Shown here in pieces: positions 39,329-47,404 of a DNA stretch of 64,000 bases. The DNA is from Vibrio crassostreae 9ZC13 (GTDB lineage Bacteria > Pseudomonadota > Gammaproteobacteria > Enterobacterales > Vibrionaceae), in contig NZ_AJYZ02000019.1 of assembly GCF_000272045.2 (NCBI RefSeq), forward strand, positions 1,527,781-1,591,780, given 5' to 3'. Every line of letters begins with the position of its first letter. Positions within the stretch are counted from its first letter, which is position 1. A program made the position numbers and the translations under genes. Under the pieces are notes generated by a model. The model was not told the DNA's origin, did not search any database, and saw nothing but the letters and a program-made list of their open reading frames with translations.

Positions 39329-40669
39329 CTACTCTTGATACTTATCGAGCTTGTTATAAAGCGTTTTGATGCTGATTCCCAAGTCTTGTGCTGTTTCCTT
39401 TTTGTTGCCTTCATTTTCTTCGAGCGTATTGATAATCGCCGCTTTCTCAATCTTCTCAAGAGAAACACCCGCCGGAACCATATCCTCAACGGTAGTCCCT
39501 GTTTCTAAAGGAGGAGTATCAAAAATTAGGTGTTCATCTTTAATCGTCTCATCTGCCAATATAAAAGCTCTTTCAATACAGTGTTTTAATTCCCTGACAT
39601 TCCCTGGCCATGCATGGGCTGATATTTTTTGAAGCGCTGATGTGAAAATGGTCTTCGCAGTGGTTTCATTTGCGTTGCGATGAGCAATAAAATGTTTTGC
39701 TAAGCCGACGATGTCGTCGCCTCTTTCACGCAATGGAGGGACATGTATGGGGAAGTGAGCCAACCTGAAATAGAGATCCTCTCTCAAAAACTGTTCTTCA
39801 ATAGCGACTTGTGGATCTCGGTTTGTCGCTGCAATGACTCGAGTATTAGCGATACTCGTTGCATTACTGCCTACAGGGCGATATTCACCTGTTTCTAAAA
39901 CTCGTAGTAATTTGACCTGGTGTTCAAGTGGCATTTCGGTGATTTCGTCGAGAAACAATGTGCCACCTTCTGCTTGCCTAAACACCCCTTGGTGTGTGCG
40001 ATTCGCCCCTGTAAAAGCGCCTTTTTCATGACCAAATAATTCACTATCAACTAACTCAGGGCTGATAGCACCGCAGTTGATCGCAATAAAAGGTTGGTTT
40101 TTACGATCACTGGCAAGGTGAATCGTTTGTGCGACTAATTCTTTACCTGCCCCACTTTCGCCGACAATCAAAACATTGGTGTCAGTCTTCGCGACTCTTC
40201 TTAAAGTTCGATACAGCTTATGCATGGGCTTAGAAGAACCGACTAACATACCGAACTGGTCTAAATCGCTGGTGGACACTTTACGCCCTTCTTCCTGCTT
40301 CTGGAGGAAGTATTGACTGAAGTCTGCAAGGGTATCTTCCAATATTTGCATGTCGACGGGCTTTCTATAATGGAAGATTGCGCCATGGTTCATCATCATG
40401 TCTAAATTTTTGTTTGGCGTACCTGTACTGATAATAATCAAGTCCATTTCGTCCAACCCTGTTGCACTCGATAAGGACTTAAAATCATCGTTAGTAAATC
40501 GAGAGACTTCAACAATAGCAGTATCTGGTTGCAGTTGTTGTAGCTTGTCAATCCAATGAACACCCATAGTACTTTGAATTATTTCAAAGCTTGATAATTC
40601 ATCTAGAGAGTTTATTTTAGACCGCAATAATTCATCTTTTAACTCTATAAAAAGTGTCGGTAATGACAT
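39329..40669 (-). CDS. Sigma54-dependent NtrC-family activator with D-to-E receiver
   Basis: Enhancer-binding protein that activates RNA polymerase-sigma54, 446 aa. The receiver-like domain (1-120) keeps Thr82 and Lys103, but the phospho-acceptor position is Glu54 (AIVEVSRF) instead of Asp. The AAA+ domain has Walker A GESGAGKE (170-177), the sigma54-contact loop GAFTGA (217-222) and the Walker B-type TLFLDEI. A Fis-type helix-turn-helix (TAQDLGISIKTLYNKL) ends the protein. No kinase gene is adjacent. It is transcribed away from an operon whose promoter is of sigma54 type, and is the natural candidate activator. Confidence 0.92.
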   Translation of the reverse strand: MSLPTLFIELKDELLRSKINSLDELSSFEIIQSTMGVHWIDKLQQLQPDTAIVEVSRFTNDDFKSLSSATGLDEMDLIIISTGTPNKNLDMMMNHGAIFHYRKPVDMQILEDTLADFSQYFLQKQEEGRKVSTSDLDQFGMLVGSSKPMHKLYRTLRRVAKTDTNVLIVGESGAGKELVAQTIHLASDRKNQPFIAINCGAISPELVDSELFGHEKGAFTGANRTHQGVFRQAEGGTLFLDEITEMPLEHQVKLLRVLETGEYRPVGSNATSIANTRVIAATNRDPQVAIEEQFLREDLYFRLAHFPIHVPPLRERGDDIVGLAKHFIAHRNANETTAKTIFTSALQKISAHAWPGNVRELKHCIERAFILADETIKDEHLIFDTPPLETGTTVEDMVPAGVSLEKIEKAAIINTLEENEGNKKETAQDLGISIKTLYNKLDKYQE

Positions 40670-40951
40670 GATTTAACTCTCTTTTTGTACGACAGAAAAC
40701 GACCTTGATAATAACATAATGTCCTTCAAATACGAATCTATCATTTACTATACGCCACCTTTTAAATGTAGTTACAATATTACTGATAGTAGAAGTGGCT
40801 AATTAACAGTATTGATATTAATTATTCTAGGATCTCTATTGATGATAATTTTTACAAAATACTCGTGTAATTAATACACCTCCGATTATTTTACCAATGG
40901 TAAATTTTCAAAATTAAAGTGTAAATCCTTTATTTTCAGTCAGTTAAAAAG

Positions 40952-40968
40952 TTGGCATGCTGGTTGCA
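40952..40968 (+). promoter_or_regulatory. Sigma54 (-24/-12) promoter of the BON-hemerythrin operon
   Basis: TTGGCATGCTGGTTGCA fits YTGGCAYG-N4-TTGCW with exact GG-N10-GC spacing. It ends 36 bp before the ATG at 41005, leaving room for a short leader and an AGAGGAG ribosome site. Confidence 0.88.
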
Positions 40969-41004
40969 ATTGTACAAGTGTCAGTTAACTAGAGGAGATA
41001 ATTA

Positions 41005-41550
41005 ATGAGAAATACTGCAAGTAAAATATTATTAGCTACTTTGATTGCAACTTCTTCATCAACTGTTTTTGCTAATAGCATGTGGGAAAAAGAAACTTTC
41101 GATGCGTGGATTGATGGAAAAGCAGAAACGACTTTATTACTGAATACTAATTTAAACTCATTTGACATCAACACCTACGTTAAAAATCGAGTGGTTACTT
41201 TAACTGGCTCGGTTAAAAATGAAACAGAGAAAGATTTGGCAGAAGAGTTAGTGCTAAGCCTAGATGACGTTAAGTCTGTAAAAAACGAACTTATAGTGAT
41301 TGATGAAGACAAAGAAAAAACACCCGCAGCCGTACAAGCTTTGACAGATGCTCACATAAAGACACTGGTAATCACTCGTTTATTAATGAATACCAATGTT
41401 AGTGGTAGCGATATTCAAGTTGAAACCGAAAACAGTGTGGTTATCTTGAAAGGTTCAGTTTCATCAAGCAGTGAACACGACTTAGCTTTATCTATAGCAA
41501 ATAATACCCCGAATGTAGAGAGAGTGGTGGATAAATTAAATATTATTTAA
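41005..41550 (+). CDS. Periplasmic double-BON-domain protein (OsmY-like)
   Basis: Exported stress protein of 181 aa. Signal peptide ends near VFANS (about residue 23). Two BON domains follow, at about residues 38-98 and 112-180, each with the typical VKNRVVTLTGSV or ENSVVILKGSV strand. BON proteins bind phospholipid surfaces, and OsmY is induced by osmotic stress. AGAGGAG precedes the ATG and a sigma54 promoter lies just upstream. It leads an operon of small envelope proteins. Its exact role is unknown. Confidence 0.85.
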   Translation: MRNTASKILLATLIATSSSTVFANSMWEKETFDAWIDGKAETTLLLNTNLNSFDINTYVKNRVVTLTGSVKNETEKDLAEELVLSLDDVKSVKNELIVIDEDKEKTPAAVQALTDAHIKTLVITRLLMNTNVSGSDIQVETENSVVILKGSVSSSSEHDLALSIANNTPNVERVVDKLNII

Positions 41551-41592
41551 CCTCTCTACAATTGGTAATTTATTAAAAATTGGGGAATAACG

Positions 41593-41763
41593 ATGATTCG
41601 CTGGTCGCTAATATTTTTTATTGTCGCAATTATTGCCGCCCTATTGGGATTTAGTGGTATCGCTGGGGCTGCTGCGACAGTAGCAAAGATCATATTTTAT
41701 ATATTTGCAATATCACTACTGGTTTCAGTTGTAATTATGTTGATGAATAAAAACAAACATTAG
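41593..41763 (+). CDS. DUF1328 (YtjA-like) small membrane protein
   Basis: A 56-residue inner-membrane protein starting MIRWSLIFFIVAIIAALLGF, with the Gly/Ala turn SGIAGAAATVAKI and a second helix before a basic tail. This is the DUF1328/YtjA pattern (E. coli YtjA starts MFRWGIIFLVIALIAA). It is too short to be caught by many gene finders. It lies 42 bp after the BON gene and 8 bp before the lipoprotein gene. Members of this family are associated with stress-response gene sets; no molecular function is known. Confidence 0.87.
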   Translation: MIRWSLIFFIVAIIAALLGFSGIAGAAATVAKIIFYIFAISLLVSVVIMLMNKNKH

Positions 41764-41771
41764 GAGTTTAT

Positions 41772-41969
41772 ATGAACATCAAATCGAACGCTTACCGTTT
41801 TTTAACTATTGTGGGTATTACATTCGCACTTGCGGCATGTAGTGATGAAGGTCCGATGGAACAAGCCGGGGAAAATGTAGATGAGGCTGTAGAGGATACT
41901 CAAAACGCAATAGAAGATAGCTGTGAGAATATTAAAGAGCATTTAGATGCGAAAGATGAAGATTGCTAG
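41772..41969 (+). CDS. Small acidic lipoprotein
   Basis: A 65-residue predicted lipoprotein: basic N-terminus, hydrophobic helix and lipobox LAAC with Cys23. Asp after Ser in the mature start (CSDEG) does not give a clear sorting signal. The mature part is an acidic, amphipathic helix (EQAGENVDEAVEDTQNAIED) with two further cysteines near the end that could form a disulfide. Taggagttt precedes the ATG. It is part of the sigma54-promoted operon. Function is unknown. Confidence 0.8.
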   Translation: MNIKSNAYRFLTIVGITFALAACSDEGPMEQAGENVDEAVEDTQNAIEDSCENIKEHLDAKDEDC

Positions 41970-42039
41970 AACTGTCATCTAGAGTGCAATGAGGTGCCAA
42001 AATCCTCATAAAAATAAACCAATGAAGTAGGAATTAGAC

Positions 42040-42468
42040 ATGAAAAATATATTTGATGTGCTCAAAGACAGTCATGAAAAGCAACGACTTTTGATGGATG
42101 CGTTACTCCAAACTTCGGGAGACACACAAGCTAGGCAAGAACTCTATGTTAATCTTAAGGATGAGTTAACCAAGCATGCGATTGCAGAAGAGCGCCATTT
42201 TTATGCACCTTTGATCGAGAGTGATAAATCCATTGACATGACTAGACATGGAATCGCTGAACATCATGGAATCGACAAAATACTCGCTCAACTCGATGAT
42301 ACAGAGATGTCTTCACCAGCTTGGCTTGTTTTAATGAAAACATTAAAAGATAAGGTTGAACATCATTTAGAAGAAGAAGAGCAGCGTTTTTTTCAAACCG
42401 CAGGTCGAGTCTTAGATACTGAACAAAAAGAAACATTAGCTCGTAAATATGAAAAAGAGGTTGCTTGA
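42040..42468 (+). CDS. Hemerythrin-like HHE-domain protein
   Basis: A 142-residue four-helix protein likely to bind a di-iron centre and sense or scavenge oxygen, NO or peroxide. Iron-ligand histidines and carboxylates occur in the expected HHE pattern: DSHEKQR near residue 10, AEERHFYAPL near 50, IAEHHGIDKIL near 75, and HHLEEEEQRFF near 110. It is the last gene of the sigma54 operon and is followed by a terminator. HHE proteins often accompany BON and DUF1328 genes in stress clusters. Confidence 0.85.
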   Translation: MKNIFDVLKDSHEKQRLLMDALLQTSGDTQARQELYVNLKDELTKHAIAEERHFYAPLIESDKSIDMTRHGIAEHHGIDKILAQLDDTEMSSPAWLVLMKTLKDKVEHHLEEEEQRFFQTAGRVLDTEQKETLARKYEKEVA

Positions 42469-42523
42469 ATCACGAAGTAATCAAATTCTTTAAATAAGTA
42501 TAAAACTGCTTTGTTATCAAGCT

Positions 42524-42550
42524 AAGGGCTCATTCTTGAGCCCTTCTTTT
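42524..42550 (+). terminator. Terminator after the hemerythrin gene
   Basis: AAGGGCTCA (42524-42532) pairs with TGAGCCCTT (42537-42545), followed by CTTTT. Confidence 0.8.
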
Positions 42551-42569
42551 ATTTAATTTAGAGATAGAT

Positions 42570-42607
42570 AAATTTACGGATAAATATATTTAAATTCACG
42601 GATAAAT
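42570..42607 (+). repeat. Direct repeat upstream of the lipid kinase gene
   Basis: AAATTTACGGATAAAT (42570-42585) and AAATTCACGGATAAAT (42592-42607) match at 15 of 16 positions with a 22-bp period, two helical turns. They end 11 bp before the next ATG. A regulator-binding or promoter element is possible. Confidence 0.6.
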
Positions 42608-42618
42608 TAAGGCGTAAC

Positions 42619-44232
42619 ATGTTTATTATTAAATATTATATGCTTCTTGCTATAGCTTGTTTTTTTGCTGCTGCTCTTATACCACAGCTAATAATCCGTG
42701 GTGTTTTTGCCTGGTGTAGTTTGTCGATGTTCATCGTTAGTGTTGCCTACATCTTCGATATGCCGTCAATATTTAGGAAGACTAGCGATGGGAAAATAGT
42801 GTGGTGGATTAGATGGATCTTCATTCCATTCTTCTTAGGTGTTCGACTGTACAATGCATGGGCAATTAAAAGAGATAAAGTTGAACCAATACAGCAGGTT
42901 GGAAAAGGTTTATATGTATCTCGTCGTTTGTTCCCTTCAGATTTATCGTTCTTAGAATCTCAAAACATCCATTGTATTGTAGATGTTACAGCTGAGTTTT
43001 CTGGTTTAGAAAGTGCAATGACCGGTGATCAATTTCGCTATTTAAACACCCCGGTTCTTGATCATAAAGTCCCTAAAACGCATAAGCTTAAACATGCTAT
43101 AAATTGGATCGATACCCAAATCAATCAATCTAGATCGGTTGTTGTGCATTGTGCTCTCGGTCGAGGACGTTCTGTCTTTGTCGTAGCTGCCTACCTTTTA
43201 GCAAAAAATCCGTCACTTACTGTAGAGCAGGTCTTGAAAAGTATTAACGACGTGCGAAGTACAGCCCAATTGAACCATCTACAACTAAAAACACTTCAAG
43301 CAATCAGTGATAAAGGTTTGCTCACTCTTGGCCATAAAGCTTGCCTTATTGCCAACCCTGTTGCAGGTGGTGGTAAATGGTTGGCGAATGAACAACAGGT
43401 TATTCGTGAACTTACGAGAAAGTACAGTTTAGATATTTTTCTTACTAGCCAAGAAGTATCAGCAGAAATATTAGCTAAGCAGGCCAAAGACCGGAATACT
43501 GCGCATATTATCGTTGCAGGTGGCGATGGGACGGTTAGTGAAGTCGCAAGGCAAGTTAGGAAGACTGATACACAACTCGGGATTATACCTTTGGGTACCG
43601 CGAACGCTCTATGTCATATGCTTTATGGATTGACCTCGAAAATATCGCCTGTTGAAAAAGCGTGTGAGGCTATTTTATCTGGCAACTCAAAAAGAATCGA
43701 TCTGGCGTTCTGTAATCAACAACCAATATTACTGCTTCTTGGTATTGGGTTTGAAGAACAGATGATCGATTACGCACATCGAGAACAAAAAAATGAAAAA
43801 GGGCAATTCGCGTATTTGACTGGGTTCTTCAATGCAGTAATCACCGACGATAATCAACACTTTCAAATTTCAATTGATGACCAACCATCACAAAGTATGA
43901 AACTACAAAGTTTGGTCGTGGCGAACTCTTCCCCTTTTAGTACTGTGCTTGCTCAAGGGGGGCAGCCCCCTAAGCCGGATGATGGGAAGCTGCATGTTAC
44001 CTATTTGGAAAACACAAATTCACTTAGTAAACGAGCTATCGCTCTATCTGATCTGTTGCTATCGAGTCTCGGAGCGAAAGAACAAGCTAGTTACTTTACT
44101 TATGCTTCGGCACAGCTCGTTAAAATTGATTCTGACCGACCTATTTCATACGTGATTGATGGAGAGACGTATTCGGCTGATTCGCTGGAGATAAGTATTG
44201 ATAAGCAAGCCTTAACGGTTTGTATTCCATGA
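42619..44232 (+). CDS. Dual-specificity phosphatase fused to diacylglycerol-kinase-family lipid kinase
   Basis: A 537-residue two-enzyme protein. Two or three N-terminal membrane helices (about 4-45 and 63-80) are followed by a phosphatase domain with HCALGRGRS (177-185; Cys178 nucleophile, CX5R loop) and then a DAGK catalytic domain with IANPVAGGGKW (about 244-254) and VAGGDGTVSEV (299-309), plus a YegS-like C-terminal half. It could dephosphorylate a lipid phosphate and phosphorylate another lipid on the same membrane. It is 42 bp before mscS and likely cotranscribed with it. Substrates are unknown. Confidence 0.88.
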   Translation: MFIIKYYMLLAIACFFAAALIPQLIIRGVFAWCSLSMFIVSVAYIFDMPSIFRKTSDGKIVWWIRWIFIPFFLGVRLYNAWAIKRDKVEPIQQVGKGLYVSRRLFPSDLSFLESQNIHCIVDVTAEFSGLESAMTGDQFRYLNTPVLDHKVPKTHKLKHAINWIDTQINQSRSVVVHCALGRGRSVFVVAAYLLAKNPSLTVEQVLKSINDVRSTAQLNHLQLKTLQAISDKGLLTLGHKACLIANPVAGGGKWLANEQQVIRELTRKYSLDIFLTSQEVSAEILAKQAKDRNTAHIIVAGGDGTVSEVARQVRKTDTQLGIIPLGTANALCHMLYGLTSKISPVEKACEAILSGNSKRIDLAFCNQQPILLLLGIGFEEQMIDYAHREQKNEKGQFAYLTGFFNAVITDDNQHFQISIDDQPSQSMKLQSLVVANSSPFSTVLAQGGQPPKPDDGKLHVTYLENTNSLSKRAIALSDLLLSSLGAKEQASYFTYASAQLVKIDSDRPISYVIDGETYSADSLEISIDKQALTVCIP

Positions 44233-44273
44233 ATGTATTGAATAATCCGCATATTGAATAAGAAGGAGACACC

Positions 44274-45191
44274 ATGGACATGAATCTCTCTTTTAACTTA
44301 GAGAAGTTTCAGCATCTGATAGAGGGTAAGTTAGAGCATTGGTTAGTTGAAGCAATTAAACTTATCCCTAACCTGATTGTTGCTTTTGTTACGTTTCTTA
44401 TTTTTATCTTTGTTGCCAACATAAGCGGTAAGTTGTTTAAAAGATTGAGCAATAGAGTTGTCGACTCTCAAGAAGTCATTAACTTACTGGCTTCTATTGT
44501 TAAGGTTACCATTGTTACTATTGGATTTTTTGTCGCGTTAGATTTTGTTGGGCTCCAAGGTACGGTTACATCGTTGCTTGCCGGTGCCGGTATTCTAGGT
44601 TTAGCTATCGGTTTTGCTTTTCAAGATATGACTGAGAACCTCATTTCAGGTATTACAATGAGTATTCGTAAACCTTTTAAAATTGGCGATGTTGTTGGTT
44701 CCAACGATGTCATGGGTACCATAGTCAAAATAAACTTACGAAATACACTGGTTGAAACGTTCTCTGGTCAACACGTCATGATTCCCAATAAGATGGTTTT
44801 CCGAAATATTTTGACGAACTACAGTCGAAAAGGACGAAGAAGGGTCGAGATCCCTGTGGGGATTTCCTACGCAGACTGTCCCAAAAGAGCCGCTGAGGTG
44901 ATAACCAAAGCGATAAACCAAAAGTCTTATGTTAGTCGGAAAGAAGATACGACGGTTTACGCTTCAAGCTTTTCTGATAGTAGCGTTAACTTATTGGTTT
45001 GGTTTTGGATTGAGTACCCAGGAGGTTTTGGTTATATGGACGCAAAGCACGACGGTATTATAGCGGTTAAAGAGTCATTATCAGAGGCTGGAATGACAAT
45101 ACCGTTTCCGATTAGAACACTTGATTTTGATCCCAAAGGCGGTAAAAGTCTGTCTAGAATGATGACTGGGGCTGTCGATGACGCTTCCTAG
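44274..45191 (+). CDS. mscS: Small-conductance mechanosensitive channel, MscS family
   Basis: Inner-membrane channel that opens under tension to release solutes during hypo-osmotic shock. Three TM helices lie in the first 130 residues; the pore helix with the Gly/Ala pattern LLAGAGILGLAIGFAFQDM is diagnostic, as are the beta-domain (FKIGDVV and FRNILTNYS) and the C-terminal alpha/beta part. The length of 305 aa is near MscS. AAGGAG lies nine bases before the first ATG. It follows the lipid phosphatase/kinase gene and is closed by a terminator. Confidence 0.93.
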   Translation: MDMNLSFNLEKFQHLIEGKLEHWLVEAIKLIPNLIVAFVTFLIFIFVANISGKLFKRLSNRVVDSQEVINLLASIVKVTIVTIGFFVALDFVGLQGTVTSLLAGAGILGLAIGFAFQDMTENLISGITMSIRKPFKIGDVVGSNDVMGTIVKINLRNTLVETFSGQHVMIPNKMVFRNILTNYSRKGRRRVEIPVGISYADCPKRAAEVITKAINQKSYVSRKEDTTVYASSFSDSSVNLLVWFWIEYPGGFGYMDAKHDGIIAVKESLSEAGMTIPFPIRTLDFDPKGGKSLSRMMTGAVDDAS

Positions 45192-45214
45192 AATAACATA
45201 GCGGTCCCTCTCGT

Positions 45215-45255
45215 AAAAAAGCGTCAAGGCAATATGCCTCGACGCTTTTTATTTT
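45215..45255. terminator. Bidirectional terminator after mscS
   Basis: AAAAAGCGTC and GACGCTTTTT pair, with an inner AGGC/GCCT stem and a T-rich end. It separates mscS (+) from the 45380 gene (-). Confidence 0.9.
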
Positions 45256-45379
45256 GAGTGATGTCAGAATTAGATCAGAATTAAACCTAGATTATTCCCA
45301 CTGTTTAATGATTGTGTTGTAGGCTTTGATTCTCTTCTCAAGTTAATTAATCGTATCTATTTTAGATGGGTTATATCTG

Positions 45380-45790
45380 TTACAAATGCTTTGCTATCTC
45401 ATCATTTTCAACTTGCAACGCCGCAACCCAATAGGAGAAAAAAGCAGACATATGTTGATTGTTAAACTTTCTAATAGTGTTTTTGAGGTAAGAAATTAGG
45501 CTTAAATTACTCTGGTACATATCGTTATAACTAACAATTAACGCAGGGGGCTGACTCAATATGTCATTGTCATTAACTTCATTGTTAATGCAGAACTTGG
45601 TGTTTACTTCGTTTATTAATGAACGTTCAACTTTTATAAATCGATTTGCAGCTCTTGCAATGTTCCCATGTGCTTTCTGTTCAATTAGGTCAACACATGA
45701 GAAGTAGTGATCTTTCAATGTACATAGTATTTTTTCTATGCCTTTATAGTGAATTACCTCAAGGGGATCATTGTCCTTTTTAAACAACAT
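45380..45790 (-). CDS. Hypothetical helical protein, second gene of the minus-strand sigma54 unit
   Basis: A 136-residue, soluble, mostly helical protein with no family recognised with confidence. The start is set at ATG 45790 because AAAGGAG lies seven bases upstream; an upstream in-frame Met would add 30 residues but has weaker support. Helices around DHYFSCVDLIEQKAHGNIA and ANRFIKVERSLINEV suggest a four-helix bundle, perhaps ferritin-like. It follows the 45898 gene by about 107 bp on the same strand and has no separate promoter that I could see. Confidence 0.7.
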   Translation of the reverse strand: MLFKKDNDPLEVIHYKGIEKILCTLKDHYFSCVDLIEQKAHGNIARAANRFIKVERSLINEVNTKFCINNEVNDNDILSQPPALIVSYNDMYQSNLSLISYLKNTIRKFNNQHMSAFFSYWVAALQVENDEIAKHL

Positions 45791-45897
45791 ATCATTACTC
45801 CTTTTTATCTCAGTAGTATTTATAATTTCAGTTGATTTATAATAATTAAAATAAGCCTTTTCTTTGATTCTGATTTCCAACCATCATTCGCTAATAA

Positions 45898-46326
45898 CTA
45901 ATTCTGACGCATGTTGTGTATTTGGTCTCGACATGATTCCATTTCATTTTTTACCACTTTTAATCTTCTTCTCCCTTCTAAATCAGGGTTAGTTTCTAGC
46001 AGTGATTCAATGTCGGAAATGATCTTTGTCTCGACACCTTCTAGGTGCTTTAAATAGAGCTCTTGATTGTTTTTACCTTTTGTATCTTCCGCTTCAATAC
46101 AGCGCTCTCTGGCATTTATCGTATAACTAGCGGGTATCTGTTCTTGATGTATTTTTGAGTAGTAAGTTAAAGATTGTAACTTTAACTCTGCACATTTCTT
46201 TACCGTGTAGATATCAAAAAGATTTTTTGCCATCTTTTCACTTCTTATGTTGGATATCGCTTTTTCGTAAATAATATTTCCACTTTTTATCAGGTTAACA
46301 ATAGATAATATACTTTGGTTTCTCAT
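45898..46326 (-). CDS. Four-helix-bundle protein, possibly DUF2383 (PA2169-like)
   Basis: A 142-residue protein of long amphipathic helices without membrane segments. The arrangement NLIKSGNIIYEKAISNI, then KCAELKLQSLTYYS and SDIESLLETNPDLEG recalls the PA2169/DUF2383 bundle found beside stress genes, but the match is loose. GAGG lies before the ATG and a sigma54-like promoter lies 36 bp upstream, so it should be coregulated with the two flanking plus-strand units. Biochemical function is unknown. Confidence 0.7.
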   Translation of the reverse strand: MRNQSILSIVNLIKSGNIIYEKAISNIRSEKMAKNLFDIYTVKKCAELKLQSLTYYSKIHQEQIPASYTINARERCIEAEDTKGKNNQELYLKHLEGVETKIISDIESLLETNPDLEGRRRLKVVKNEMESCRDQIHNMRQN

Positions 46327-46361
46327 GAATCCTCATTTGGTTCTAAGCTGTATTTGGTTTA

Positions 46362-46379
46362 TTGCATTTTTTATGCCAA
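46362..46379 (-). promoter_or_regulatory. Sigma54-type promoter for the minus-strand pair
   Basis: On the minus strand TTGGCATAAAAAATGCAA has GG-N10-GC spacing. It departs from consensus at the last base of the -24 block and the first T of the -12 block. It ends about 36 bp before the ATG at 46326. Confidence 0.65.
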
Positions 46380-46536
46380 TTAATAACCCTATATTCAGCT
46401 TGTTTCGTCTAAGGTTTTACTTTGTTTTTGTAAAAAATACATTAATAGATGTTTTCTAGTGAAATTATTACATTGATTAATGCCATTTATTAATGATATG
46501 GGAGCTTATCTTCAATTATTCTGGTACTTGTGAAAG

Positions 46537-46553
46537 TTGGCACGATGCTAGCA
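46537..46553 (+). promoter_or_regulatory. Sigma54 promoter for the yqjD-like operon
   Basis: TTGGCACGATGCTAGCA has a perfect -24 block (TTGGCACG) and a -12 block TAGCA in place of TTGCA, at correct spacing. The first gene starts 79 bp downstream. Confidence 0.8.
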
Positions 46554-46631
46554 TTGATTATTAAAGTAGCTAGAGATTAATAGTATTAATATTATTCCCT
46601 GGCTTATGATAATCAAATAAGGAGAAAACTT

Positions 46632-46880
46632 ATGCCAAAGTCAAACGCTAAAAATTCAGAAGCCAAACAACAAATTGAAGAAACTTATGAAAAAGCTGAA
46701 GAGGCCGCAGTAGAAGTTATCGAAAATGTGAAAGAGGCGGTCCATGAAACTCTCGAGGCCAGTTCTGAAAGTGTGAAGAACACGTCTGAGAAAGCGGAAA
46801 ACATCATTAAAGAGCGTCCATTATTGAGTGTTGGCTGTGCGTTTCTCGCTGGTTGGGCTGTCTCGAAGTTAATCAAATAG
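46632..46880 (+). CDS. DUF883 (YqjD/ElaB-like) tail-anchored protein
   Basis: An 82-residue protein of the YqjD/ElaB/YgaM type. A long charged amphipathic helix (about residues 8-58, Ala/Glu/Lys-rich) is followed by a C-terminal hydrophobic anchor with a Gly-rich segment (SVGCAFLAGWAVSKLIK). In E. coli these proteins attach ribosomes to the inner membrane in stationary phase. AAGGAG precedes the start. The gene opens an operon with YqjE- and YqjK-like partners, the same order as in E. coli yqjDEK. Confidence 0.87.
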   Translation: MPKSNAKNSEAKQQIEETYEKAEEAAVEVIENVKEAVHETLEASSESVKNTSEKAENIIKERPLLSVGCAFLAGWAVSKLIK

Positions 46881-46915
46881 CCATATATCAACATCGCAAT
46901 TGAGAGAGCACCGTT

Positions 46916-47404
46916 ATGCAGGTAAATAGTCAAAATGATCCAGTAAACTCTGCCAATGATAAATCGAGCGATCGTAAGGTGGATGATCTTAAACGTTCTG
47001 CTTCTGAGTTAAATGGATTGTGGAAAGACTTAGCTATATTACAGACACATACCCAGCAATGGTCTCAATCGACTTTAGAGCTTTTCTTATTGGAGTTTCG
47101 CAATAGTGTTGATGCATTTAAAAAGCGTCTTGTGTTTCAGCTCCTCTTTGTTGCGTTGTTACCGCTGTTTCTTTTTAGTATCGCCGTCGGTGCTGGAGTA
47201 GTGATCTACTACTTCACTTTGAATCTGTTAGCGGGTTACGGCGCGTTTATATTCACACTCGGTTTGATTCTAATATGCTTGGTACTTCGTTCTAGTTACT
47301 TAAAGCAATTTATAGGTTTTGGATGTACGAAAGAGCAATTGAAGGAGGGGTTACATGTCAGCACTCAAGAATCGACAAAGACAGATTCAAATGAAAAGAC
47401 TTGA
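46916..47404 (+). CDS. YqjE-like (DUF1469, phage-holin superfamily) membrane protein
   Basis: A 162-residue inner-membrane protein. Soluble N-terminus with an amphipathic helix (about 20-60), then two membrane helices (about 75-100 and 106-128) and a charged tail. This is the YqjE/DUF1469 architecture; although it is grouped with holins, chromosomal members are stress-associated rather than lytic. The 3' end overlaps the next gene by 50 bp. The gene lies 35 bp after the YqjD-like gene. Confidence 0.8.
   Translation: MQVNSQNDPVNSANDKSSDRKVDDLKRSASELNGLWKDLAILQTHTQQWSQSTLELFLLEFRNSVDAFKKRLVFQLLFVALLPLFLFSIAVGAGVVIYYFTLNLLAGYGAFIFTLGLILICLVLRSSYLKQFIGFGCTKEQLKEGLHVSTQESTKTDSNEKT

Noticed and set aside
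46916..47404. Phage holin, suggesting a prophage
   Set aside because: The gene is of the chromosomal YqjE type, with YqjD- and YqjK-like neighbours and no phage genes nearby.
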